Of a stretch of 64,000 nucleotides of DNA, positions 43,723 through 54,273 are shown in pieces. Under the pieces are notes generated by a model. It made no database searches. It was not told the origin of the DNA and worked only from the letters and a program-made list of their open reading frames with translations. Numbering within the stretch: the stretch's first letter is position 1; every line of letters starts with the position of its first letter. Source of the stretch: DASSUW01 sp963849695 (lineage in GTDB: Bacteria > Actinomycetota > Thermoleophilia > Solirubrobacterales > Solirubrobacteraceae); assembly GCA_963849695.1 (NCBI GenBank), contig CAWKIT010000031.1, positions 62,001 through 126,000 of the forward strand. The letters are read 5' to 3'. The position numbers were made by a program, and so were the translations under genes.

Positions 43723-44637
43723 TCACCCTCCGCCCGCGGCGCGCTCGACCGCGTGGCCGCCGAACTGGTTGCGCAGCGCGGCGAGCACGCGGTGGGTGTA
43801 GTCGCCGTTGCCGCGCGAGTAGAAGCGCGCGTAGAGGGCGGCGGTGATCACCGGTACCGGCACGTCGTAGTCGATCGCGTCGACGATCGTCCAGCGCCCT
43901 TCGCCGGAGTCGCTGACGTGTCCGCGCAGGCCCTCGAGGTCGTTGCCCTCCTCCTCGAACGCGCGCTCGGCGAGCTCGCACAGCCACGAGCGTATGACCG
44001 AGCCGCGGTTCCACAGGGCCGCGACCTCCTTCAGGTCCGGGTCGAACTTCGAGGCGTGCATGAGCTCGAAGCCCTCGGCGTAGGCCTGCATGATCCCGTA
44101 CTCGACGCCGTTGTGGACCATCTTCACGAAGTGGCCGGCGCCGGCGTCGCCGAAGCGCCGCCAGCCCTCGGGCGGGGCGAGCACGGTGAGGATGGGAGCG
44201 AGCCGGTCGACGCTCTCCTCGTTGCCCCCGACCATCATGCAGTAGCCGACCTCGAGGCCCCAGACGCCGCCGGACGTGCCGACGTCGACGTAGTGGATCC
44301 CGCGCTCCTCGAGCGCGGCGGCGCGGCGGATGTCGTCGTGCCAGTTCGTGTTGCCGCCGTCGACCACGGTGTCGCCCTCGTCGAACAGGTCGGCGAGCGC
44401 GAACACGGTCTGCTCTGTCGGATCCCCCGCGGGCACCATCACCCACACCGTGCGCGGCGGCTCGAGCTTGCTCACGAGGTCCTCGAGCGACGACGCGCCG
44501 GTGGCGCCGTGCCCCTCGGCGTCGCTGACGGCGTCGGCGCTGAAGTCGAACGCCACCACCTGGTGGTCCGAATCGCGGTGGATGCGATGGACCATGTTGC
44601 CGCCCATCTTCCCGAGCCCGACGAATCCGAGTTGCAT
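43723..44637 (-). CDS. gnd: Decarboxylating 6-phosphogluconate dehydrogenase, short form
   Basis: A 304-residue dehydrogenase of the short, often NAD-preferring GndA/YqeC type: the nucleotide loop GFVGLGKMGGNMVHRIHRD, DGGNTNWHDDIRRAAALEER, DVGTSGGVWGLEVGYCMMVG and the catalytic FVKMVHNGVEYGIMQAYAEG. It converts 6-phosphogluconate to ribulose 5-phosphate and CO2. Length and motifs separate it from the 470-residue enteric type. Its ATG shares one base with the tal-pgi stop (TGATG). Confidence 0.93.
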   Translation of the reverse strand: MQLGFVGLGKMGGNMVHRIHRDSDHQVVAFDFSADAVSDAEGHGATGASSLEDLVSKLEPPRTVWVMVPAGDPTEQTVFALADLFDEGDTVVDGGNTNWHDDIRRAAALEERGIHYVDVGTSGGVWGLEVGYCMMVGGNEESVDRLAPILTVLAPPEGWRRFGDAGAGHFVKMVHNGVEYGIMQAYAEGFELMHASKFDPDLKEVAALWNRGSVIRSWLCELAERAFEEEGNDLEGLRGHVSDSGEGRWTIVDAIDYDVPVPVITAALYARFYSRGNGDYTHRVLAALRNQFGGHAVERAAGGG

Positions 44638-47273
44638 CAGAGGATCTCCTTTCCGACCCGCACGGCGGGCAGCCCGTGCGCCCGCAGCGTCTGCAGGTCG
44701 CCATCGGTCTGGGCGCGGATCAGCGTCTTGAAGCTGTAGCTCTCCCCCGGCACCGACAGGTCGCAGACCGGGTCGTCGACGATCTCTATGAACCGGCCGG
44801 TCGGTGGGCCGCCCTTGTGGAACTGGCCGGTCGAGTGCAGATAGCGGGGGCCGTAGCCGAACGTGGTGGCCACCCCGTGCTCGGTGATCAGCCGCTCGCG
44901 CAGCCGCGCCGCCCCCGCGTCCGTCTCCTCGCTGTACGGCAGGTAGGCGAGGATCGCTACGTAGTTCGGCGGCTCGGTCCCGGACAGCAGCTCGTCCAGG
45001 CTCCCCGCGTCGGCGTCCTGCGGCCCCTCGGCAAGGGCCTTGGCCGTGTTGTCCTTGGCCTCCTGCACGTTCGGCTGGTCGAACGGGTTGATCTCCAGCA
45101 CCCAGCCGGCGACCGCGGTCGCGAACTCCGAGTAGAAGAAGATCCGCCCGAGGTCGGTCGGCCCGTCGGCGCGCACCGTGATCGTCGGGTGCCCGGCCTG
45201 GCGCAGGGCGGCGACCTTCCCGGCGTTGCCCTCGTCGCCGGCCGCGATGTGCAGGAACACGCGGTCCTGCCCGTAGGAGCCAGGATCCACCAGCGGCTCG
45301 TCGGCGATCGGCAGGATCCCGCGGCCGTGCTTGCCGGTCGACTCGGCCACGAGCTGCTCGACCCACAGGCCGAACGACGACAGCGGCTCGTCGACCACGA
45401 ACGTGAGCTTGTCACGCCCGTTGCGCGCCAGCTCTCCGAGCGCGATCCCCAGCCACAGGCCGGAGTTGCCGTCGTTGCGCTGGCAGTTGGCCGCCGCCTC
45501 CTGCGCGGTCTCCAGCACGGCGCGGACGTCGACGCCGATCAGCGCGGCCGGCACGAGCCCGAAGTACGACAGCGCCGAGTAGCGCCCGCCGATGTCGGGG
45601 TCGTTCTCGAACACGCGCCGGAAGCCCTTCTCGCGGCCGAGCGCGGCGAGCGAGGTGCCGGGGTCGGTCACCGCGACGTAGTGCGCGCCGTCGCTCTGGC
45701 GATCGTGGAAGAACTTGAACTGCGACATCGTCTCGATCGTGCCGCCGGACTTGGAGGAGATCACGAACAGCGTCTTGTCGAGGTCGATCGCGTCGACCGC
45801 CGCCTGCACGACTTCCGGGTGCGTCGAGTCGAGCACGTGCAGCGTCATCCGCTGGTCCGCGCACGAGCGCCGGAACACCTCGGGCGCCAGGCTCGAGCCG
45901 CCCATCCCGCACAGCACGACGTCGGTGTAGCCCTCGGCGCGGACCTCGTCGGCCACGCGCTCGAGGTCGTCGACGTTCTCGAGCATCTTCTCGGCGATGC
46001 CGAGCCAGCCGAGCCGGTCGGTCACCTCCGGCGTACCCGGCGGAGCCCACAGCGTGCCGTCGCGGTGCCAGATGCGGTGGACGACGTCGTCGTCCTCGGC
46101 GCGGCGCAGGCGGCCGGCGACGGCCTGCTCGAGCGCGGCCGGCAGGTCGGCGTCGATCGTGTCCGGCCGGCCGGTGACGATCGCCTCGCGCTTGCGCTCG
46201 ATCCCGTCGAGCAGCTTGTTCATCGGCACCACGAACGCGTCGATCCCGTCGCGCAGCAGCTTCTCGGTGACGTCGTCGAGGTCGATGCCCGCGTCGCTCA
46301 GCGCGCTCAGGTCCTCCGCGGGGTCGAGCGCCGCGCTCTCGCCTTGCACTTCGCCCTCGCGGGCGGCGGCGGTGAGCGTCGGCAGCGGCATCGTGTTGAC
46401 GGTGTCGCGGCCGACGAGGCCGTAGACGTACATCGTCTCGGGGTAGGCCGGGTTCTTGACCCCGGTCGAGGCCCACAGCGGCCGCTGGACCGGGCACCCC
46501 GCCTCGCGCAGGGAGGCGAAGCGGTCGCCGTCGAACACGTTGCGGAAGGCGAGGTAGGCGGCGCGCGCGTTGGCGAGCCCGGCGCGGCCGGCGAGATCGG
46601 TGCGCCCAGCCGCCTCGAGCCGCTTGTCGACCTCGGTGTCGACGCGCGAGACGAAGAACGAGGCGACCGAGTGGCGGTCGAGCGGGCGGCCGGCCTCGTG
46701 CCGGCGCTCCATCGCGCGGATGAACGCCTCCATCACGCGCTCGTAGTAGGACACCGCGAACAGCAGCGTGACGTTGACGTTGAGGCCCTCGTAGAGGGCC
46801 TCCTCGATCGCCGGGATGCCCTCGTCGGTCGCCGGGATCTTGATCAGCAGGTTCGGGCGGTCGACGAGCTCCCAGTACGTCCGCGCCTGCTCGAGGGTGC
46901 CCTCGGTGTCGTGCGCCAGCCGCGGCGCGACCTCGAGCGACACGTAGCCGTCGACGCCGCCGCTCTCGTCGTAGACCGGGCGCAGCACGTCGGCGGCGAG
47001 CTGGACGTCCTTGACGGCCAGGCGCCGGTACACCTCGCGCGCCGACAGCCCTTCGCGGGCGGCGGCGGCCATGTCTTCGTCGTAGTCGGACGAGCCGAGG
47101 ATCGCCTTCTCGAAGATCGCCGGGTTGGACGTGACGCCGCGCAGCGAGTCCTCGGCGACCAACCGCGCGAGCTCACCGTCCTCGATCATGCCGCGGCGGA
47201 TCTGGTCCAGCCACACGCTCGTGCCCGTCGCCGTCAGCGCGGCGAGCCGTTCGTTCACCGAGGCGACGCTCAT
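44637..47273 (-). CDS. tal-pgi: Bifunctional transaldolase / glucose-6-phosphate isomerase
   Basis: An 878-residue natural fusion. Residues 1 to about 365 are transaldolase: SLRGVTSNPAIFEKAILGSS, LLIKIPATDEGIPAIEEALY and the Schiff-base lysine in WASTGVKNPAYPETMYVYGL. The rest is a phosphoglucose isomerase: VLCGMGGSSLAPEVFRRSC, VISSKSGGTIETMSQFKFFH, VFENDPDIGGRYSALSYFGL and INPFDQPNVQEAKDNTAKAL. The fusion links the non-oxidative branch to glycolysis and is known from several actinobacteria. ATG 47273 overlaps the tkt stop by four bases. Confidence 0.93.
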   Translation of the reverse strand: MSVASVNERLAALTATGTSVWLDQIRRGMIEDGELARLVAEDSLRGVTSNPAIFEKAILGSSDYDEDMAAAAREGLSAREVYRRLAVKDVQLAADVLRPVYDESGGVDGYVSLEVAPRLAHDTEGTLEQARTYWELVDRPNLLIKIPATDEGIPAIEEALYEGLNVNVTLLFAVSYYERVMEAFIRAMERRHEAGRPLDRHSVASFFVSRVDTEVDKRLEAAGRTDLAGRAGLANARAAYLAFRNVFDGDRFASLREAGCPVQRPLWASTGVKNPAYPETMYVYGLVGRDTVNTMPLPTLTAAAREGEVQGESAALDPAEDLSALSDAGIDLDDVTEKLLRDGIDAFVVPMNKLLDGIERKREAIVTGRPDTIDADLPAALEQAVAGRLRRAEDDDVVHRIWHRDGTLWAPPGTPEVTDRLGWLGIAEKMLENVDDLERVADEVRAEGYTDVVLCGMGGSSLAPEVFRRSCADQRMTLHVLDSTHPEVVQAAVDAIDLDKTLFVISSKSGGTIETMSQFKFFHDRQSDGAHYVAVTDPGTSLAALGREKGFRRVFENDPDIGGRYSALSYFGLVPAALIGVDVRAVLETAQEAAANCQRNDGNSGLWLGIALGELARNGRDKLTFVVDEPLSSFGLWVEQLVAESTGKHGRGILPIADEPLVDPGSYGQDRVFLHIAAGDEGNAGKVAALRQAGHPTITVRADGPTDLGRIFFYSEFATAVAGWVLEINPFDQPNVQEAKDNTAKALAEGPQDADAGSLDELLSGTEPPNYVAILAYLPYSEETDAGAARLRERLITEHGVATTFGYGPRYLHSTGQFHKGGPPTGRFIEIVDDPVCDLSVPGESYSFKTLIRAQTDGDLQTLRAHGLPAVRVGKEIL

Positions 47274-49254
47274 GACCTGCTCCTCTCCAGAACCGCGCGG
47301 GCGCGATCCGCGATCGCCTGCCCGCTGAACCCGAAATGCTCGTACAGCGCCTTCGCGGGAGCGGAGGCTCCGAAACCCTCCATGGCGACGATGTCGCCGT
47401 CGTCGCCCACCCAGCGGTCCCAACCGAGCGGGCTGGCGGCCTCGACCGCCACGCGCGCCCGCACTCCAGGCGGCAGCACCGAGTCGCGGTACTCCTCGTC
47501 CTGCTCGGCGAACCGGTCCAGGCACGGCATGCTCACCAGCCGCACGCGCACGCCGTCGTCCGCCAGCAGCTTGACCGCCTGGTGCGCCTGGTGGACCTCC
47601 GAGCCGGTGCCCATCAGGATCAGCTCCGGCTCGCCGGCGCAGTCCTTCAACACGTAGGCGCCGCGCCCGATCGCGTCGCTCGAGACGTTGGACGGGTTCC
47701 ACACCGGCAGGCCCTGGCGCGAGAGGGCGAGCACGGTCGGCCGGTCGGTCTGGCTCAGCGCGTGGCGCCAGGCGAGCGCGGTCTCGTTGAAGCCGGCGGG
47801 TCGCACCACGTCGACGTTGGGGGTGGCGCGCAGCTCGCGAGCTGCTCGATCGGCTGGTGCGTCGGACCGTCCTCCCCCAACCCGATCGAGTCGTGCGTGA
47901 ACACGAAGATCGACGGGATCCGCATCACCGCGGCCAGCCGGATCGCCCCCTTCATGTAGTCGCTGAAGATCAGGAACGTCGCGCCGAACGCGCGGAACCC
48001 GCTCAGCGTGAGGCCGTTGACGATCGCGCCCATGCCGTGCTCGCGGATCCCGAAGTGGAGGTTGCGCCCGCCGTACCTGCCCGCCTCCACGCTGCCGCCG
48101 CCGTCGATCAGCGTCAGCGTCGAGGGCGCGAGATCGGCCGACCCCCCGATCAGCTCGGGAAGCTGCGCCGCCGCCCACTGGATCACCTCGCTGGACGCCT
48201 TGCGCGTTGCGATCATCCCGGCGTCGGGCCCCTTCTTCGGCACGTCGGCGTCCCAGCCGTCGGGCAGGCGGCGGGCCAGGATGCGCTCGAGCTCGTCGCG
48301 GTCGGGGAACTTCGAGTCCCACTCCTCGTACAGCTCACGGCCGCGGTCCACGCACTCGCGGAAGTGCTCGAGCGCCTCGTCGGGGACGAAGAACGGCTCG
48401 TCGCTCGGCCAATCGTAGGCCTGCTTGGTGAGCCGGATCTCCTCCTCGCCGAGCGGCGAGCCGTGCGCCTCGTGCGTGTCCTGCTTGTTCGGCGAGCCGG
48501 GCGCGATGTGGGTGCGGATGATGATCAGGCTGGGCTGTTCCGTGGCCCCCTGGGCCACGTGAACAGCGCGCTCGAGGTTGTCGAGGTCGAGATCCTCGCC
48601 GAGGTTCTGGACGTGCCACCCGTACGCCTCGTAGCGCTTGCCGACGTCCTCCGAGAAGGAGAGCTCGGTGTCGCCCTCGATCGAGATGTGGTTGTCGTCG
48701 TAGAAGGTGATCAGGCGCCCGAGCCCGAGGTGGCCGGCGAGCGAGCTGGACTCGGACGCGATCCCCTCTTCGAGGTCGCCGTCGGAGGCGATCACGTACG
48801 TGAAGTGGGCGACCATCTCCTCCTCGAAGCCGGCGGCGAGCATGCGCTCGCCGAGCGCCATCCCGACCGCGGTGGAGATGCCCTGCCCGAGCGGACCGGT
48901 GGTGGTCTCGATCCCGGGCGCGTGCCCGTACTCCGGATGCCCGGCGGTCGGCGAGCCGAGCTGGCGGAAGTTCTTGAGGTCGTCGAGCGAGATCCCGTAG
49001 CCGGTCAGGTGCAGGATCGAGTACAGGAGCATCGAGGCGTGGCCGGCCGACAGCACGAAGCGGTCGCGCGCCGGCCAGTCGGGGTGCTCCGGGGAGTGCC
49101 GCATGACGCGCGTGTAGAGCAGATAGGCCACCGGCGCCAGCGCCATCGGCGTGCCGGGATGGCCCGAGTTCGCCTTCTGAACCGCGTCCATCGAGAGCGT
49201 CCGAATCGTGTTGACGCACAGCTCGTCGAGTGCGGTCTCCGTCGCCTGGGTCAA
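47270..49254 (-). CDS. tkt: Transketolase, frameshifted
   Basis: About 661 residues over two frames. The first part has the thiamine-diphosphate region (SGHPGTPMALAPVAYLLYTR, HPEYGHAPGIETTTGPLGQG, IASDGDLEEGIASESSSLAG) and the pyrimidine domain to HDSIGLGEDGPTHQPIEQLA. The second continues LRATPNVDVVRPAGFNETAL to the C-terminal domain (MGTGSEVHQAHQAVKLLADD). They join if one C is added near 47838 (LASLRATPN). An assembly error is likely, since both sides are fully conserved. The start is TTG 49254 (TQATETALDELCVNTIRTL), with GGGAGAGAGAG upstream. This is the first gene of the nine-gene operon. Confidence 0.9.
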
Positions 49255-49313
49255 AGCGGCTCTCTCTCCCTGGTGGTTTGCGGTCCCACAAGCTACGCGA
49301 CACAGGCCGCTAA

Positions 49314-49348
49314 GGGGTTCCCCGCCTCGGCTAAGGGGTCAGGCCCCT
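49314..49348. repeat. Two short G-run/C-run palindromes upstream of tkt
   Basis: GGGGTTCCCC (49314-49323) and AGGGGTCAGGCCCCT (49334-49348), each preceded by CTAA or TAA, lie between the tkt operon and the small gene at 49405. The second matches the palindromes at 63086 and in hutU. Confidence 0.55.
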
Positions 49349-49404
49349 CAGGTCGGCGCGACCTCCCGATGTAAGGCCGGCGTCTCAGCCGTAGTTTGCC
49401 CCGC

Positions 49405-49581
49405 ATGCATTCGCTCAACGCACGCGTCATCGCCGCCCAGTTCGTCGAGGACCGGATCGACGCCGCCTCGCGAGCCCGCCGCTTCGGCCGCGTTCGCCGT
49501 CGCTTTACGCGCGGCGAGCGCCGTGGAGCTTCCTCCTCCCCAGTCCCCGGCCGACTCCACGTGAGCGGCGCCGGCCGGTGA
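49405..49581 (+). CDS. Small basic hypothetical protein upstream of the AAA regulator
   Basis: A 58-residue frame, MHSLNARVIAAQFVEDRIDA, then ASRARRFGRVRRRFTRGERR and a Ser/Pro tail. It has no recognised domain. A helical, arginine-rich small protein of this look occurs in other actinobacteria. Its TGA overlaps the GTG start of the AAA regulator, the same coupling as true operons here, which is the main support. Confidence 0.35.
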   Translation: MHSLNARVIAAQFVEDRIDAASRARRFGRVRRRFTRGERRGASSSPVPGRLHVSGAGR

Positions 49582-50901
49582 GCGCGCTCCCCGCGGGCAC
49601 GACCTCCATCACGGAGGTCGTGCCCCGGCGCGTCTCCAGCCCCGCGTTCGTCGGGCGCGCCGACGAGCTGGCCATGCTCGAGTCTGCTCCGGCGCGGGCG
49701 CCCGCGTTCGCGCTCGTGGCGGGCGAGTCGGGGGTCGGCAAGAGCCGCCTCGTGTCGGAGTTCGCGGCGCGGGCCGGCATACCCGTTCTCGTCGGCCACT
49801 GCCTGGAGCTCGGCGGCAGCGCCTTCCCGTATCGCGCCGCTCGTCGACGCGCTGCGGCCGCTCGGCGAGTCAATTCCCGACGCGGCGAGCCAGCCGCTGG
49901 TGTTCGAGGCGCTGCTCGGGCAGCTCGACCGCCTGGGCCCGCTCGCGCTGGTGATCGAGGACCTCCACTGGGCCGACGCCTCCACGCGCGAGTTCCTCGT
50001 CTTCTGCGTCCGCGAAGCACGCGCCGAGCCGCTCTTCGTGCTCGCGACCTACCGCTCCGACGAGCTGCACCGCCGCCACCCGCTTCGGCCCGTCCTCGCC
50101 GAGCTCGAGCGCGCCGCGCGCGTCGAGCGGATCGCGCTCGAGCGCTTCACCCGCGCCGAGGTGACCGAGCAGCTGACCGGCATCCTGGACGACGAGCCCG
50201 ACCCCGACCTGGCCGACCGCCTGTACGCGCGCTCGCAGGGCAACGCGCTCTACACCGAGGAGCTGCTCGCGGCCTCGTCCGACGGCTGGGGCGAGCTGCC
50301 CGCCACGCTGCGCGACGCGGTGCTCGGCCGCTTCGAGCGGCTGCCGGCAGCGGCGCAGGACGTGGTCCGCGTCGCCGCCGTCGCGGAACGCCCGGTCGGC
50401 CATGAACTGCTGGAGGCGGTCCTGCCCGGCGAGGTGACGGAGGGCGCGCGCGAGGCGGTCGCCCGCCATGTGCTCGTGACGCTCCCCGACGACACGTACG
50501 CGTTCCGGCACGCGCTCGTGGGGGAGGCGATCTACGAGGGCCTGCTGCCGGGCGAGCGGACGGCGCTGCACGCCGCCCTGGGGCGGGCGCTCGAGGCCGA
50601 TCCGGGGGCGGCGGCCGCCGAGCTGGCCTGCCACTGGCAGGGCGCGCACGATCTCCCGCGCGCGCTCGGCGCGTCGGTGGCCGCCGCCGCCGAGGCGCGG
50701 CAGCTGTGCGCGCACGGTGAGGCGCTGCGCCACTTCGAGAGCGCGCTCGCGCTGTGGGATCGGGTCCCGGACGCCGCCGAGCGCGCCGGCATGCCGCGCT
50801 CGGACGTCCTGCGGGCCGCGGCCGCGTCCGCCGACGAGTGCCTTCAGTCGTCGCGTGCGGCCGCGCTCCTCCGGCGAGGGCTCGCGGGGAGGCTCGAATA
50901 G
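49578..50901 (+). CDS. Truncated AAA/LuxR-type regulator (ATPase part only), frameshifted
   Basis: About 440 residues when one C near 49833 is removed. The AAA domain has Walker A GESGVGKSRLVSEF, Walker B LALVIEDLHWADAST and the sensor region VLATYRSDELHRRHPLRPVL; TPR-like helices follow (HFESALALWDRVPDAAERAG). It stops there, lacking the further 500 residues and the LuxR helix-turn-helix present in its paralogue at 51353. It cannot bind DNA in the usual way and may act as an ATPase partner, or be a decaying copy. A perfect 13-base hairpin lies within codons 6-16. Confidence 0.65.
49595..49625 (+). promoter_or_regulatory. Perfect hairpin at the 5' end of the AAA regulator gene
   Basis: GGGCACGACCTCC (49595-49607) and GGAGGTCGTGCCC (49613-49625) pair perfectly around ATCAC, 17 bases after the GTG start at 49578. 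A stem this strong so close to the start would hinder translation; it could also be a dimeric operator within the gene. Confidence 0.5.
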
Positions 50902-50911
50902 AATCGTCGGC

Positions 50912-51301
50912 ATGGCGACGAAGACGGAAACGCAGTGGCGCGAGCAACTCACGCCCGAGCAGTACGACGTGCTGCGCAAGGGCGCGACCGAGCGCGCGTT
51001 CACCGGCAGGTACTGGGACAACCACGAGGACGGCACGTACCGCTGCGCCGGCTGCGGGGCGGAGCTCTTCTCGTCCGAGACGAAGTTCGACTCCGGGAGC
51101 GGGTGGCCGAGCTTCACCGAGCCGCAGGTGGCCGAGGCGGTCGAGCTGCGCGAGGACCGCTCGTGGGGCATGAACCGCACCGAGGCCGTGTGCCGCAACT
51201 GCGGCGGGCACCTGGGCCACGTGTTCGACGACGGGCCGCGCGACGCCGGCGGTATGCGCTACTGCATCAACTCCTGCGCGCTCGATCTGGACAAAGATTG
51301 A
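50912..51301 (+). CDS. msrB: Peptide-methionine (R)-S-oxide reductase MsrB
   Basis: A 129-residue MsrB that reduces methionine-R-sulfoxide in proteins. The two zinc pairs are CAGC and CRNC, SGSGWPSF is the substrate loop, and RYCINSCALDL carries the catalytic Cys in RYCINS. The second cysteine (INSC), where many homologues have Ala, might serve as a resolving residue. The gene lies between the truncated and full-length AAA regulators. ATG 50912 follows the upstream stop by ten bases. Confidence 0.93.
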   Translation: MATKTETQWREQLTPEQYDVLRKGATERAFTGRYWDNHEDGTYRCAGCGAELFSSETKFDSGSGWPSFTEPQVAEAVELREDRSWGMNRTEAVCRNCGGHLGHVFDDGPRDAGGMRYCINSCALDLDKD

Positions 51302-51352
51302 GTATGCGGCTTACTCCCATTCGCAAGCTCATGGGAGCGCCTTGATTAGACG

Positions 51353-54273
51353 ATGGCTCGCGGGTCACGAGCTCCCGCCTGATCGGCCGCGCCGCCGAGC
51401 TGGCCGAGCTCGAGACCGCGCTCGCGGCGGTCGCGGACGGCGAGCCGACGCTGATGTTCGTGGCCGGCGAGTCGGGCGTCGGCAAGTCGCGCCTGCTGGC
51501 GGAGTTCGAGAGCCTCGCCGCCGAGCAGGGGACGCTCGTGCTCGCGGGCGACTGCGTCGACCTCGGCGAGGGCGAGCTCCCGTACGTGCCGCTGGTGGCC
51601 GCGCTGCGCCCGCTCGCCCGCTCCGGCGACCCGGCGCTGACCGGCGAGGTGCGTGCGGCGGTCGCGCCGCTGCTGCCCGGGCTCGGGCGGGCCGCCGACA
51701 ACGGCGAGGAGGGCACGCAGGCGCGGCTGTTCGAGGGCCTGCTCTCGCTGCTCGACGCGCTCGGCGCCGAACGGCCGGTGCTGCTGCTGATCGAGGACCT
51801 GCACTGGGCGGACCGCTCGACACGGGCGGCGCTCGCGTTCCTGGCCCGCAGCCTCACCGCCGAGCGCGTGCTCGTGGTCGGCTCGTACCGGCCGGACGAG
51901 CTGCATCGCCGCCACCCGCTCCGGCCGCTGCTGGCCGAGCTGGAGCGGCACCCGCACACACGGCGCATCGCGCTCGAGCCGCTCACCCGCCGCGAGCTCG
52001 CTGACCAGCTCGCGGACATCCTCGGCGAGCCGCCGGCGGACGAGCTGCTCGAGCGGCTGTGGAAGCGCTCCGGCGGCAACCCGCTGTTCAGTGAGGAGCT
52101 GCTCGCCGCCGGCGTCGACGGGCTCGGCGCCGCCCCGGACACGCTGCGCGACGCGCTGATGCTGAGGGTCGAGCAGCTGTCGGAGCCCGCGCAGGAGCTG
52201 CTGCGGCTGGTGTCGGTCGGCCAGCGGCTCGACCACCGGCTGCTGGCCGAGGCCGGCGGCCTCGACGAGCGCACGCTGCGCGACTCGCTGCGCGAGTCGG
52301 TCGACGGCCACATCCTGGTGGCCGAGGACGGGACCCATCGCTTCCGGCATGCGCTCCTGCGCGAGGTCGTCGAGGACGACCTGCTGCCGGGCGAGCGCAC
52401 CGCCCTCCATCTCGCGCTCGCGCGCGCGCTCGAGCCGCGCGCCGACGGCGCCCTGCCGATCGCCGCGGTCGCCCACCACTACAGCGCCGCCGGCGAGCAG
52501 CCCGCCGCGCTCGAGTGGTCCGTGCGCGCGGCGACGGCCGCCGAGGGCGTCTACGCGTACGGCGAGGCGCAGGCGCTGCTCGAGCGGGCGCTCGAGCTGT
52601 GGGACCGGGTGCCGGACGCGGAGGCGCGCACCGGCATCGACCGCGTGACGCTCCTCACGCGCGCGGGCGAGGCGGCGGGAGCGCTTGGCCATCCGGGCCG
52701 CCAGCTCGCTCTCTCCGAGGCAGCCCTCGAGGCGCTCGGGCCCGACGCGGACCCGCACCGGGCGGCGAAGCTGCTCTCGCAGATCGCGCGCGCCCAGCGC
52801 AGCCTCAACCGGCCGAAATCGAGCATCGCCACGCTCGAGCGCGCGCTCGAGCTGATCGAGGCCGCGGACGGGCCGATCGGCGATGCGCGTCCGCGGCTGC
52901 TGGCGGGGCTCGCGCGCGGCCGCATGCTCGACGGCCGCTTCAGCGACGGCGTCGAGACCGCGCGCAAGGCGCTCGAGGCCACGATCGAGGCCGGCATGCG
53001 CTGGCAGGAGGGCCATGCCCGCAACACGCTCGGCTTCTGCCTCGCCATGACCGGCGAGGTCGACGAGGGCGCCGAGCAGCTTCAGGAGGCGATCCGGATC
53101 GCGCGCGAGCGCGAGGACATCGCCGATCTCGCGGACGCGTACGTCAACTACTCCGACATGCTCCACGTCCTCGGCCGCTCGGACGAGGCGCGGGCGGTCG
53201 CCGCCGAAGGGCGCGAGGCGGTCGAGGGCCGCCGCCCGATCTCCATGATGTGGCTCGACTGCCAGCTCGCCGAGTTCGCCTACGACGTCGGCGAGTGGGA
53301 CGTCGCGGAGGCGCGGCTCCCGGACCCCCAGCGCTGGTCCGGCACCCACACGCGCGTGAACATCGGCCTGGGCAGGCTGCACCTGGCCATGGGCCGGGGA
53401 CGGCACGAAGCGGCGCGCAAGACCCTGACCGAGCTCGAGGAGCTCGCGGCAGAGTCGAGCGAGCCGCAGTTCGTCGGGCCGGTGGCGGTCCTCGGCGCCG
53501 AGCTGCGCCGGCGCGAGGGGGATCTCGACGGCGCCCGCGCCGTCATCGACCGCGGTCTCGACCGGATGGAGTTCTGCACCGACGACGCCGCCCGGGTCGG
53601 GGCCGTCGCCTTCAGCGGCGTCACCGTCGAGGCCGACGCCGCGCTGCGCGCCCGCGACCTCGGCGACCGCGAGGCCGAGCGGGCCGCGCTGCGGCGGGTG
53701 GACGACCTGCTCGCCCGCGTCGCCGCCGCCGCCACCCGCACGCGCCCGGTCGAGTGCGCGATGCTGCTCGGCGCACGCGCCGAGGCCGGCCGGGCCGCGG
53801 GCCGATCCGTCCCGGCGGCGTTCGAACGCGCGGCGCAGGCGTTCGAGGAGCTCGGCCGTCCGGAGCCGGCGGCGATGATGCTGTGGCGCGCGGCAGAGGC
53901 GCATGTCGGCGCCGGCGACCGCGAAGCCGCCGCGGCGGCGGCGGTGGCCGCGGACGCGATCGCGATCCGGCTCGGCGCCGGGTGGCTGCGCGGCGAGGTC
54001 GAGGGCCTGGCCGCGCGGGCACGGCTGGCGCTCGAGACGGAGCCGGCCGAGCTCGACGAGGAGCCGGAGGACGAGAACGGCTTCGGGCTCACCTCACGCG
54101 AGCGGCAGGTGCTCGCGCTCGTCGCCGAGGGAGCGACCAACCGCGAGATCGGCGCGCAGCTGTTCATGGCCGAGAAGACCGCGAGCGTCCACGTCTCGCG
54201 CATCCTGTCGAAGCTCAACGTCCGCTCCCGCACCGAGGCGGCGGCGGTCGCGCACCGTCACAACCTGTCGTGA
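51353..54273 (+). CDS. LuxR-family AAA-ATPase transcriptional regulator (LAL type)
   Basis: A roughly 970-residue regulator. The N-terminal AAA domain has Walker A GESGVGKSRLLAEF, Walker B VLLLIEDLHWADRSTRAALA and VVGSYRPDELHRRHPLRPLL. A long TPR-like middle (repeated Ala/Glu/Arg helices) leads to a C-terminal LuxR helix-turn-helix (LTSRERQVLALVAEGATNRE, ASVHVSRILSKLNVRSRTEA). The frame containing Walker A has no good start before ATG 51454; adding one C to the CCC run near 51381 joins it to ATG 51353 (MARGSRAP, then LIGRAAELAELETALAAVAD). The stop overlaps the start of the ankyrin gene. The signal sensed is unknown. Confidence 0.85.

Noticed and set aside
44676..47657. 993-codon plus-strand frame opposite tal-pgi
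   Set aside because: Antisense shadow of the transaldolase/isomerase fusion; composition is repetitive and lacks motifs.
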